From: a virus
Virus record (IMG/VR): IMGVR_UViG_3300027522_000059
Coordinates: 1 to 20,035 of that record
DNA: 20,035 bases
Strand: one strand, 5' to 3'
This document shows positions 7,828 to 14,578 of the stretch, piece after piece. A model generated the notes under the pieces. That model saw only the letters and a list, made by a program, of their open reading frames with translations, was not told where the DNA came from and did not search any database. Each line of letters begins with the position of its first letter. Within the stretch, counting starts at the first letter, position 1. The position numbers were made by a program, and so were the translations under genes.

Positions 7828-10297
7828 ATCTCTTCCCAATGTTGCAAGACCCGAAGATGAAGTTGTAGAAGATATTAACATTGAAGAGGTTGAAGAATTA
7901 AAAGGTCCCGTTGAAATTACAGATGAAGAAGATGGTGGAGCAACTATCGACTTTGATCCCAATGCTGTAAACATACCACAAGATGGCGGCGATCACTTTG
8001 CAAATTTAAACGAATTACTTCCTGAAGACGATACTGATGAAATAGGTGACCAGTTACAGAATGACTACATGGAATATAAAACTTCTCGTAAAGAATGGGA
8101 AAGAGCTTATATCACCGGCCTAGATTTATTAGGCTTTAAATACCTAAACAGAACGGAACCTTTTCAAGGAGCAAGTGGTGCAACTCACCCGGTACTCGCT
8201 GAAGCAGTTACTCAGTTTCAATCTTTAGCTTACAAAGAATTACTACCTGCCGATGGTCCAGTTAGAACCATGGTTATGGGTGCAAGTGACCCGCAAAAAG
8301 AAATGCAGGCGCAAAGAGTTAAAAATTTTATGAACTATCAAATCATGGATCAGATGAAAGAATATGAACCTGAGTTTGATCAAATGTTATTTTACCTTCC
8401 ATTATCAGGTTCAACATTTAAAAAAATTTATTACGACGATTTATTGGGACGAGCAGTTTCTAAGTTTGTTCCAGCAGATGACCTTGTTGTTCCGTACACG
8501 GCTACTTCATTAGACGATGCGGAAGCAGTCATCCATGTTTTAAAAGTTTCTGAAAACGAACTAAGAAAACAAATGGTTTCCGGTTTCTATTCTGACATAG
8601 AACTTACAAAACCAACTGGAACTATTACAAATGAATTAGATGAAAAAGAAAGAGAAGTTGAAGGAGTTTCCAAAACGCAAAGAACAGATCCTTTATACAC
8701 AATTCTAGAATGCCACGTTAATCTAGACTTAGAAGGTTTTGAAGATATGGGTGCCGACGGAGAACCCACTGGAATAAAATTACCTTACATCGTTACAGTA
8801 GAAGAAGGTAGTAGAAAAGTTTTGTCTATTAGACGAAACTTTGCGCAAAATGATCCAAAAAAAATAAAAATTAATTACTTTGTCCATTTCAAATTTCTGC
8901 CTGGACTAGGTTTTTATGGTTTAGGATTAATTCATATGATTGGCGGTTTGAGTCGTACTGCAACTGCGGCTCTCCGTCAGTTATTAGATGCTGGAACTTT
9001 ATCAAATTTACCAGCCGGATTTAAACAAAGAGGTGTTAGAGTTAAAGATGATGCTACACCAATACAACCAGGAGAATTTAAAGATGTTGATACTCCAGGG
9101 GGTAATCTAAAAGATGCTTTCGTATTCTTACCGTACAAAGAACCGTCGCAAACATTATTACAGCTGATGGGGATTGTAGTCCAAGCAGGACAAAGATTCG
9201 CATCAATTGCTGACATGCAGGTTGGTGATGGGAACCAACAGGCCGCTGTTGGTACAACTGTAGCTCTTTTAGAACGTGGTTCAAGAGTCATGTCAGCGAT
9301 CCATAAAAGATTGTATGTCGGTCTGAAACAAGAATTTAAATTACTTGCTAAAATATTTGGCGAGTCATTACCACCAGAATATCCTTACGATGTTATTGGT
9401 GCTGCAAGAAATGTTAAAGCAACTGATTTTGATGACAAAGTAGATGTCTTACCTGTTGCAGATCCAAACATTTTTTCAATGTCTCAAAGAATTGGTTTAG
9501 CTCAAGAACAATTAAGATTAGCTACATCTAATCCTGAAATGCATAATATGTACTCAGCTTACAGAAGTATGTATGAAGCTATTGGAATAAAAGATATTGA
9601 TAGAATTTTACCACCACCTCCACCGGAGCAACCAAAAGATCCGGCGATCGAACATATTGATGCAATGGGTGGAAAACAGTTTAAAGCATTTCCAGGACAA
9701 GATCATAGAGCGCATGTGACAGCTCACTTAAACTTTATGGCTAGTAATTTTGTTAGAAATAATCCTAGTATTACTGCCGCGTTAGAAAAAAATATCATGG
9801 AACACATATCATTGATGTCACAAGAACAAGTTGAACTAGAGTTCCAGCAAGAAATGCAAATGTTGCCACAAATGCAACAAGCTGCAACCCAAAACCCACA
9901 AGTTAAACAACAGGTTGAACAGATCTCACAAAAAATTGAGTCTAGAAAAGCTATTTTAATTGCGGACATGATGGAAGAGTTTATGAAGGAAGAAAAAGCT
10001 ATTACAAATCAATTTGATAATGATCCATTATTAAAACTTAAAGAAAGAGAAGTTGACCTTAAAGCTATGGAAGCAGAACGTAAGTTAAAAGAAGATGAAG
10101 CTAGAATTAATCTTGACAGAGCTAAGATGGTACAAGCTAAAGAACTTAGTGAACAGAAACTAGAACAGAATGAAGATTTAGCTAATTTAAGAGCTGATAC
10201 AGCTATGGCTAAGTCAGAAATGTCTGCTGAAGTCAAATTAACCTCAGATGCTATGAAGGCTAGAGACGTAAATGTCTTGAAAGGCCCTAGAAATTAG
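7811..10297 (+). CDS. Portal protein (P22-like)
   Basis: An 828-aa portal, the dodecameric ring at the packaging vertex through which DNA enters and leaves. The first 75 residues are strongly acidic and probably disordered. The region after that (EYKTSRKEWERAYITGLDLLGF, then GATHPVLAEAV and LLPADGPVRT) is typical of P22-type portals. Residues 340-500 contain the LGFYGLGLIHMIGGLSRTA and ALLERGSRVMSA helices expected around the channel stem. From about 715 to 820 is a long charged coiled coil rich in K, E and A, comparable to the C-terminal barrel of the P22 portal. P22's own portal is shorter (about 725 aa), so this is a long version. The start is supported by CAGGAG at 7798-7803. The family assignment is from sequence recognition, not a search. 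Confidence 0.92.
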   Translation: MADIDKSLPNVARPEDEVVEDINIEEVEELKGPVEITDEEDGGATIDFDPNAVNIPQDGGDHFANLNELLPEDDTDEIGDQLQNDYMEYKTSRKEWERAYITGLDLLGFKYLNRTEPFQGASGATHPVLAEAVTQFQSLAYKELLPADGPVRTMVMGASDPQKEMQAQRVKNFMNYQIMDQMKEYEPEFDQMLFYLPLSGSTFKKIYYDDLLGRAVSKFVPADDLVVPYTATSLDDAEAVIHVLKVSENELRKQMVSGFYSDIELTKPTGTITNELDEKEREVEGVSKTQRTDPLYTILECHVNLDLEGFEDMGADGEPTGIKLPYIVTVEEGSRKVLSIRRNFAQNDPKKIKINYFVHFKFLPGLGFYGLGLIHMIGGLSRTATAALRQLLDAGTLSNLPAGFKQRGVRVKDDATPIQPGEFKDVDTPGGNLKDAFVFLPYKEPSQTLLQLMGIVVQAGQRFASIADMQVGDGNQQAAVGTTVALLERGSRVMSAIHKRLYVGLKQEFKLLAKIFGESLPPEYPYDVIGAARNVKATDFDDKVDVLPVADPNIFSMSQRIGLAQEQLRLATSNPEMHNMYSAYRSMYEAIGIKDIDRILPPPPPEQPKDPAIEHIDAMGGKQFKAFPGQDHRAHVTAHLNFMASNFVRNNPSITAALEKNIMEHISLMSQEQVELEFQQEMQMLPQMQQAATQNPQVKQQVEQISQKIESRKAILIADMMEEFMKEEKAITNQFDNDPLLKLKEREVDLKAMEAERKLKEDEARINLDRAKMVQAKELSEQKLEQNEDLANLRADTAMAKSEMSAEVKLTSDAMKARDVNVLKGPRN

Positions 10298-10323
10298 TAT
10301 ATTAAATAAACAGGAGATAAATT

Positions 10324-10542
10324 ATGAAGGACCCAAAAATAACAAAAGCAGCTGGAATCAACAAAGACGGTTACTGTAGTGGTGGAGTTGACATAGAAGT
10401 TCCTTCTCAAAACTTGGAATTAGATCCTAGATCTAAAACAAGTATAAGAGGAAGAAGCTACATTGCTCAAGGTGATAATGTCGAAGTTAAAGGCACTAAA
10501 AGAATGTTGGCTTCGAAAAGTAAAAAAGCTACTTGGTACTAA
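10324..10542 (+). CDS. Small conserved phage protein (72 aa)
   Basis: A basic 72-aa protein with an N-terminal GYCSGG turn (16-21), a central VDIEVPSQNLELDPRSKTS segment that looks beta-rich, and the C-terminal string KGTKRMLASKSKKATWY, which I recall as a recurring ending of small marine phage proteins placed just after the portal. It has a strong CAGGAGA ribosome binding site (10311-10317) and lies 26 bases after the portal. The next gene starts two bases after its stop. Function unknown. Confidence 0.75.
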   Translation: MKDPKITKAAGINKDGYCSGGVDIEVPSQNLELDPRSKTSIRGRSYIAQGDNVEVKGTKRMLASKSKKATWY

Positions 10543-10543
10543 C

Positions 10544-10921
10544 ATGTGGTTATCGGCAATTAAATTAGCCGTTTCTGCTGGAAGTAAAATCTACGCTAAT
10601 AAGCAGAGAACGAAGATGGCTATGTCAGACGCGCAGTTAATGCACGCTGAGAAGATGGCTACTGGTGCGGAAGCTTACCAGGGAAAATTATTAGAATCTA
10701 GAAACTCAGACTGGAAAGACGAATTTATTTTAATTTTACTTTCGGTCCCTATTGTAATGTTGGGATGGTCAGTCTGGTCAGATAATCCTGTACATATGGA
10801 GAAAATGGAGTTATTCTTCGTCCACTTTGGAAATTTACCTTTATGGTATCAAACAATTTTTGTTGGTGTAATTGCAAGCGTCTATGGACTTAAAGCAACA
10901 CATCTGATAAAGAACAAGTAA
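10544..10921 (+). CDS. Holin-like membrane protein (125 aa)
   Basis: A helical N-terminus (1-55, basic and Ala-rich) is followed by a transmembrane segment at 61-78 (FILILLSVPIVMLGWSVW) and a second at 101-117 (WYQTIFVGVIASVYGLK), ending in a lysine tail. The arrangement, amphipathic start plus two hydrophobic segments and the WYQ lead-in, resembles three-helix holins seen next to structural genes in podoviruses and gene transfer agents. I start at ATG 10544, two bases after the previous stop; an upstream in-frame ATG at 10463 would overlap the previous gene by 80 bases and adds an implausible Lys-rich leader. Holin function is inferred; a virion-associated membrane protein is the alternative. 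No endolysin lies beside it. Confidence 0.6.
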   Translation: MWLSAIKLAVSAGSKIYANKQRTKMAMSDAQLMHAEKMATGAEAYQGKLLESRNSDWKDEFILILLSVPIVMLGWSVWSDNPVHMEKMELFFVHFGNLPLWYQTIFVGVIASVYGLKATHLIKNK

Positions 10922-10936
10922 CAAGGAGAAAATATT

Positions 10937-11113
10937 ATGAGAAACGATTATGGAACAAGACCTTACATCTCAAGATTTTCAGCTAAAGCTGCAAAGTCAC
11001 CTAAGAAACAAACAGCTAACGACAAGCTAGATGAATCTTTAGGAGCAAGAGACGGTAAAGAATCTACAAAGACACAAAGTTTTAAAGATAGAAGAGACGA
11101 ATCTAAAGGATAG
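10937..11113 (+). CDS. Small charged protein (58 aa)
   Basis: ATG at 10937 follows a strong AAGGAG site. The 58-residue product has almost no hydrophobic core; it starts MRNDYGTRPYISRFS and carries NDKLDESLGARDGKES (28-43) and a KTQSFKDRRDESKG tail. I recall close relatives of the LDESLGARDGKES string in small marine phage proteins, which supports this as a real gene. Likely disordered. It sits 15 bases after the holin-like gene and 2 bases before the next ORF. Function unknown. Confidence 0.65.
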   Translation: MRNDYGTRPYISRFSAKAAKSPKKQTANDKLDESLGARDGKESTKTQSFKDRRDESKG

Positions 11114-11115
11114 TT

Positions 11116-11400
11116 ATGACTTTACTTACTAAAGGAATGGGTGCAGTTCTTACAAAAATTTTTAAACCTAAACCTAAACCTTCACCTACTATTAGTTCTG
11201 TTAAGGCAAATAAATCTGACAACATGTCAAAGCATAAAGTTGCCTTGGCTCAAATTCCAGGACAAACTGCTAACAAATGGAAAAAAAGTTTTGATGATGC
11301 AGATAGAATAGGTGCAAAAGTAAGACAACTTACTCAAAAAATAAAGGGTGAGAAAAAAACTGAATCAGGTGTTTCAAAAGGTAAAGACCTAAAAGACTAA
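11116..11400 (+). CDS. Small basic protein (94 aa)
   Basis: A strongly basic 94-aa protein. Residues 1-30 contain a hydrophobic helix and then a KPKPKPSP proline/lysine linker; residues 35-80 look like one helix (QIPGQTANKWKKSFDDADRIGAKVRQLTQKI); the end is charged and disordered. An AAAGGAT site lies eight bases before the ATG, across the previous stop. Its last base is the first base of the next ATG (TAATG). I recognise no family. Confidence 0.7.
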   Translation: MTLLTKGMGAVLTKIFKPKPKPSPTISSVKANKSDNMSKHKVALAQIPGQTANKWKKSFDDADRIGAKVRQLTQKIKGEKKTESGVSKGKDLKD

Positions 11401-11567
11401 TGATCAAATCTATTAAAAAATTTATTTGTAATTTATTCAATATCAAAGCATGCAAATGCAAAGATGAACATCTTGAATTTTATGAAGATGTACCAAAACC
11501 AACCCACTGCGGAGCACATACTTATTATAGAAAAAGCTGTACCGCGTGTATTACAATAACTAAATAA
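11400..11567 (+). CDS. Cys/His-rich mini-protein, possible zinc-binding (55 aa)
   Basis: The ATG overlaps the previous stop by one base. After an N-terminal basic helix, the sequence has KACKCKDEH (16-24), THCGAH (35-40) and KSCTAC (45-50). The spacing C18-x-C20-x3-H24, H36-C37-x2-H40 and C47-x2-C50 supplies enough ligands for a zinc site, in the style of a zinc ribbon or knuckle. A following gene with a good ribosome binding site starts 10 bases later. Zinc binding is inferred from ligand spacing only. Small zinc proteins in phages often act as nucleic-acid binders or host inhibitors, but nothing here decides between them. Confidence 0.6.
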   Translation: MIKSIKKFICNLFNIKACKCKDEHLEFYEDVPKPTHCGAHTYYRKSCTACITITK

Positions 11568-11577
11568 AGGAGAAGAT

Positions 11578-11775
11578 ATGCCGGGAAAAGAAATTAAAGG
11601 AAAAAGTAAAATAGCAACTTATAGAAGTGGCGGAAGAGCTGGTTACAAAACTGGTAAATCTGTTAAAGAAAGTAAATTTCCAGATCACTCCGGTGATGGT
11701 AAAATTACTAAAAAAGATATTTTAATGGAAAAAGGAGTTATTCCTAAAACTAAAAAAATGACAAGGAAAGCATAA
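11578..11775 (+). CDS. GGRAGY and EF-hand-like mini-protein (65 aa)
   Basis: A 65-aa, very basic protein with an AAAGGAGA ribosome binding site. It carries GGRAGY at 18-23 followed by KTGKSVKES, matching the GGRIGF-SKGKL-ATEG block of the 1026-aa protein. Residues 36-47 (DHSGDGKITKKD) fit the 12-residue EF-hand calcium loop: acidic or polar ligands at positions 1, 3, 5 and 12, glycine at 6 and isoleucine at 8. The following ILMEKGV is a plausible exit helix. There is only one loop, so binding would need dimerisation or could resemble a dockerin-type half site. It overlaps the next gene by one base. Function unknown; calcium binding is inferred. Confidence 0.72.
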   Translation: MPGKEIKGKSKIATYRSGGRAGYKTGKSVKESKFPDHSGDGKITKKDILMEKGVIPKTKKMTRKA

Positions 11776-11921
11776 TGGCTAAAGCAAAAGGTCTATGGGC
11801 CAACATTAATGCTCGTAAAAAAAAGGGGATCTCAAGAAGTAAAAAAGATTCTACAATCACAGCTAAAGCATATAAAAATATGAAAGCTGGTTTTCCCAAA
11901 AAGAAAACAAAAACAGCGTAA
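11775..11921 (+). CDS. Small basic protein with GLWANI motif (48 aa)
   Basis: This 48-aa product starts MAKAKGLWANINARKKKGISR. The GLWANI-A-(K/R)-rich start is one I recognise from a widespread family of tiny phage proteins (GLWANIHAKRKRI type), though here the usual GSGE-MRKPG segment has diverged to RSKKDSTITAKAY. It is embedded in a TAATG chain: its ATG overlaps the preceding stop and its stop overlaps the next ATG. About one third of residues are Lys or Arg. Nucleic-acid binding or virion association is possible; unproven. Confidence 0.65.
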   Translation: MAKAKGLWANINARKKKGISRSKKDSTITAKAYKNMKAGFPKKKTKTA

Positions 11922-12034
11922 TGGATAAAAATAAAAAAAATAAAATTAAAAAAGTATCTAAAGCTTTGGTAAAAGCATCTAAGTTACATGCAGGTCAAGC
12001 TAAGGTATTAAAAAAAATAATAAAGAAAAAATAA
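11921..12034 (+). CDS. Lysine-rich 37-aa protein
   Basis: A 37-residue ORF whose ATG overlaps the previous stop and whose stop overlaps the next ATG, both as TAATG. The sequence is a single probable amphipathic helix, MDKNKKNKIKKVSKALVKAS then KLHAGQAKVLKKIIKKK, with 17 lysines. Exact fit into the coupled chain is the main evidence that it is translated, and I recall KASKLHAGQAK-like strings in other marine phage mini-proteins. It could bind DNA or membranes. Confidence 0.55.
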   Translation: MDKNKKNKIKKVSKALVKASKLHAGQAKVLKKIIKKK

Positions 12035-12273
12035 TGGCTACTGCAGCTTGGACTAGAAAAGAAGGTAAATCTAAATCAGGTGGACTGAACGCTAAAGGTA
12101 GAGCAAGTTATAAGGGTGGTACTCTTAAAGCGCCTACTAAATCTAAAACAAGTTCTAGACGTAAATCGTTTTGTGCAAGAATGAGTGGAATGAAAAAGAA
12201 ACTTACTTCAGCAAAAACAGCAAGAGATCCTAATTCAAGAATAAACAAATCTCTTCGTAAATGGGATTGTTAG
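12034..12273 (+). CDS. DUF6321-like protein (79 aa)
   Basis: A 79-aa basic protein with three blocks I recognise from DUF6321 proteins of phages: AAWTRKEGKSKSGGLNAKGR (4-23), a SRRKSFCARMSGMKKKL block (41-57), and a C-terminal DPNSRINKSLRKWDC (65-79). The family is common in aquatic phages and has no established function. Its ATG overlaps the previous stop. Cys47 and Cys79 are the only cysteines. Confidence 0.85.
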   Translation: MATAAWTRKEGKSKSGGLNAKGRASYKGGTLKAPTKSKTSSRRKSFCARMSGMKKKLTSAKTARDPNSRINKSLRKWDC

Positions 12274-12440
12274 TGAGAGATACTAAAGCAATAGAAAGCT
12301 TTTTAAAAAAAAATTACAAAGAGATAAAAGAAATGAGTTTGTTTAGATACTTGAAAAAAGAAGTTGAAACAGGTGCTAGTGGAACTCAGGATTATGTAAT
12401 AAAAAAAGGACCCAATAAAGATAAAATAGCAAAAAAATAG
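12261..12440 (+). CDS. Small protein (59 aa)
   Basis: An ORF starting at ATG 12261, overlapping the previous gene by 13 bases, gives 59 residues with a helical first half (DTKAIESFLKKNYKEIKEMSLFRYLKKEVETG) and a DYVIKKGPNKDK end. GTG 12273, the first codon after the upstream stop, and ATG 12333 are alternative starts. No strong Shine-Dalgarno is visible for any of them. Without this ORF there would be an isolated 177-bp gap in an otherwise gapless array, which supports it. Function unknown. Confidence 0.55.
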   Translation: MGLLVRDTKAIESFLKKNYKEIKEMSLFRYLKKEVETGASGTQDYVIKKGPNKDKIAKK

Positions 12441-12450
12441 AAAGGAAGAC

Positions 12451-12687
12451 ATGGAACCAGAACAAGTATTAAACAAACTAAGAAGAGTTTTAGACAAGAG
12501 ACTAACCTCACTTTCATTATCTGTTACCTCAGGAGGGGTTGACAGTATGGATACTTACAAGTATATTATAGGACAAATAAATGCATTGGAATCAGTGCGC
12601 CAGGAAATCATTAGCCTGCTCAACGATAAGGAAGAAAATGAAAAAAACGGAACAGTCATCGACCTCAACCGAGGTACCAAAAACTAA
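12451..12687 (+). CDS. Small helical protein (78 aa)
   Basis: A 78-aa protein that looks like a helical hairpin: residues 3-25 and 33-58 form two amphipathic helices (LNKLRRVLDKRL and YKYIIGQINALESVRQEIISLL) joined by a SGGVDSMDT turn, with a charged tail. This SGSV-(D/S)-MEEYK...GQI-ALE-x-(V/A)-R-EI-LL pattern is one I recall from several marine phage genomes near scaffold and capsid genes. It has a good AAAGGA site and overlaps the start of the GroES-like gene by 50 bases. Function unknown. Confidence 0.75.
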   Translation: MEPEQVLNKLRRVLDKRLTSLSLSVTSGGVDSMDTYKYIIGQINALESVRQEIISLLNDKEENEKNGTVIDLNRGTKN

Positions 12688-13078
12688 ATCAGCGTTATTA
12701 GATAAATACGAAAAAGAACCTAAAAAAGAAGTCACTCAAGAGACCACTAAACTTCCCATGCCTACGGGTTGGAGAATGTTAGTACTACCTTTTAGAATGA
12801 ATGAAAAAACTAAAGGTGGAGTTTTATTAGGAACAGAAACAATTGATAGACAACAAGTTGGATCGCAATGCGGAAACGTAATTGCTATGGGACCTGATTG
12901 TTACAATGACCCAAAAAGATTCAACGATGGTCCGTGGTGCAAGGTGGGAGACTGGGTGGTCTTCGCACGTTATGCAGGGTCAAGAATAGAAATTGATGGC
13001 GGAGAAGTCCGTTTATTAAATGACGATGAGATACTAGCAACCGTACAGGATCCAACAGATATCCTGCACAAATATTAA
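12638..13078 (+). CDS. GroES-like co-chaperonin (Cpn10 fold)
   Basis: A 146-aa protein with a 40-residue charged N-terminal extension and a Cpn10 barrel (about 41-139). It aligns by eye with bacterial GroES: GWRMLVLPF at the first strand, the mobile loop NEKTKGGVLLGTETI (55-69) with GG-VLL where GroES has GG-IVL, a GNVIAMGP strand, a VGDWVVFARYAG strand, and the NDDEILATV end matching GroES SESDILAIV. The mobile loop is what contacts GroEL, so it probably caps host GroEL and adapts it to fold phage capsid protein, as T4 gp31 does; this role is inferred from position just before scaffold and major capsid genes. No GroEL is in the window. ATG 12638 is chosen for its AAGGAAG site; an in-frame ATG at 12581 lies deeper in the upstream gene. 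Confidence 0.92.
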   Translation: MKKTEQSSTSTEVPKTKSALLDKYEKEPKKEVTQETTKLPMPTGWRMLVLPFRMNEKTKGGVLLGTETIDRQQVGSQCGNVIAMGPDCYNDPKRFNDGPWCKVGDWVVFARYAGSRIEIDGGEVRLLNDDEILATVQDPTDILHKY

Positions 13079-13098
13079 CATAGTTGAAAGGAGATACT

Positions 13099-14037
13099 AT
13101 GCCAGAAGAAGAGAGAAAAACAAGCAGTCAAATGCCTGTTGAAATGGATACATCAGGCCCAGAGGTCGACGTATCTATTGAGGAAGTAGTTGAAGAGTCG
13201 GTAGTTGATACTGCTCCAGAAACCACGGAACAGGAAACAGTAACAGAAACAATAAAAGAAGAAGACGCACCTTTAGAAGACTATAGTAAAAAAGTTCAAT
13301 CTCGTATTGCTAAACTCACAGGAAAACTTAGAGAAGCACAACGTAGAGAGAATGCTGCTGTAGAATATGCGTCTGCTGTAGAAAAGAAAAGACAAATTGA
13401 TAACGAAAGATTTCAAAAAGTTGATTCTGATTATACAGCTAAATTTGAAGAGAGTGTAAAAACCGGAATTGAATCAGCAGAAAGAGAACTTTCTATTGCT
13501 ATTGAAAACGGTGATGCGTCTGCTCAAGTTTTAGCTAATAAAAAAATTGCTTCACTTGCATTTGAAAATGCAAAATTAGAGCAAAGAAAACAAACACAAC
13601 CCGTTGTACAACAACCCGTACAACTATCAGACGGTGGTAGATTACCAGAACAGACACCTAGAAGAATGCCTGAATCTGACCCTATGGCTGAGACTTGGGC
13701 TTCAAAAAATAAATGGTTTGGTACAGATCGAGCCATGACATTTACTGCTTTTGAAATTCACAAGGATTTAGTGGATAAAGAAGGTTTTGATCCTCAATCT
13801 GATGAATATTATCAAGAAATTGACAAGAGGATTAAAGTTGACTTTAGTCACAAATTTGATAATACTGAGACTAAGCAAACGAACAGGGCCGTTCAGTCGG
13901 TAGCCTCAGCTAATAGAAGCTCAAAACCTGGTCGCAAAACTGTGAGACTCACATCATCACAGGTAGCAATAGCTAAAAAATTAGGTGTGCCACTAGAAGA
14001 GTATGCAAAACAATTAAAACTCACGGAAGGAGCATAA
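13099..14037 (+). CDS. Probable capsid scaffolding protein
   Basis: A 312-aa protein without hydrophobic core at its ends. Residues 1-55 are very acidic (repeated E, V, T), 60-155 form a probable coiled coil (SKKVQSRIAKLTGKLREAQRR onward), then a Pro/Gln-rich linker, a WASKNKWFGTD...MTFTAFEIHKDLV...DEYYQEIDKRI block (about 200-255), and a basic C-terminus ending KKLGVPLEEYAKQLK. An acidic, helical protein with a basic C-terminal helix immediately before the major capsid genes fits a scaffold, and I recall the WF-GxD...YYxEID block from scaffold-annotated proteins of marine podoviruses. The start at 13099 has an AAAGGAG site (13087-13093); a TTG at 13084 would add only MKGDT. Confidence 0.78.
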   Translation: MPEEERKTSSQMPVEMDTSGPEVDVSIEEVVEESVVDTAPETTEQETVTETIKEEDAPLEDYSKKVQSRIAKLTGKLREAQRRENAAVEYASAVEKKRQIDNERFQKVDSDYTAKFEESVKTGIESAERELSIAIENGDASAQVLANKKIASLAFENAKLEQRKQTQPVVQQPVQLSDGGRLPEQTPRRMPESDPMAETWASKNKWFGTDRAMTFTAFEIHKDLVDKEGFDPQSDEYYQEIDKRIKVDFSHKFDNTETKQTNRAVQSVASANRSSKPGRKTVRLTSSQVAIAKKLGVPLEEYAKQLKLTEGA

Positions 14038-14041
14038 GCAT

Positions 14042-14503
14042 ATGAAAAACGAAGATACAAAACAACCTTTACGTGCGGCTGGAACTCGGACAAAAACTGA
14101 TCGTCCAAAAGAGTACAAGCCCCCATCATCTTTAGATGCACCTCAAGCGCCTGACGGATTTAGGCACAGATGGATAAGAGCAGAGTCAATGGGTTTCAAT
14201 GATGCCAAGAATATTCATGGTAGATTGAGATCTGGTTATGAGTTAGTGAGAGCTGACGAATACGATGACGATACTTACCCAACAGTGCTAGACGGAAAAT
14301 ACGCTGGAGTCATTGGAGTAGGTGGCCTTCTCCTGGCAAGGATACCCGAAGAACTCGCACAGCAACGTATGGACTATCAGAGAAAACAAACTGAAGGTCA
14401 AGACGAAGCTATCGAAAACGACTTACTTAGGGATCAGGATAAAAGAATGCCTATCAGTGTTGATAGAAATTCGAAGCACACTTTCGGTGGTACAAAGAAG
14501 TAA
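14042..14503 (+). CDS. Conserved capsid-module protein (153 aa)
   Basis: A 153-aa protein with the block GFRHRWIRAESMGFNDAKNIHGRLRSGYELVRADEY (about 39-73), then DGKYAGVIGVGGLLLARIPEELAQQR and a C-terminal RMPISVDRNSKHTFGG. I recognise this block order from conserved proteins encoded between scaffold and capsid genes in cyanophages and pelagiphages, where the function is unassigned. No transmembrane segment or catalytic motif is visible. The AAGGAG ribosome binding site lies in the end of the scaffold gene. A virion or assembly role is inferred from context. Confidence 0.8.
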   Translation: MKNEDTKQPLRAAGTRTKTDRPKEYKPPSSLDAPQAPDGFRHRWIRAESMGFNDAKNIHGRLRSGYELVRADEYDDDTYPTVLDGKYAGVIGVGGLLLARIPEELAQQRMDYQRKQTEGQDEAIENDLLRDQDKRMPISVDRNSKHTFGGTKK

Positions 14504-14531
14504 TTCAAAGTCCAACGAAATAAATTAAACC

Positions 14532-14560
14532 GAACTGGAGGCCGCTAACGCGGCAGGTTC
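14532..14560 (+). promoter_or_regulatory. Hairpin leader before decoration/capsid genes
   Basis: GCCGC (14541-14545), TAAC, GCGGC (14550-14554), flanked by GAAC/GTTC (14532-14535 and 14557-14560). It lies between a stop and a strong AAGGAG site (14564-14569). No U-tract follows, so it is more likely an mRNA processing or stabilising hairpin than a terminator. Confidence 0.4.
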
Positions 14561-14578
14561 ACTAAGGAGAAAATAACT

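Noticed and set aside
10463-10543. Longer start for the holin-like gene at ATG 10463
   Set aside because: It would overlap the 72-aa gene by 80 bases and add a Lys-rich leader; ATG 10544 sits directly after the upstream stop.
12303-12497. Phe/Tyr-rich - strand frame that looks like a membrane protein
   Set aside because: It is the antisense of AAA-rich coding sequence, which always reads as Phe-rich; no start signals.
14322-14528. 68-aa frame inside the 153-aa capsid-module gene
   Set aside because: It is nested in a well-supported gene, has no ribosome binding site and ends in the intergenic leader.
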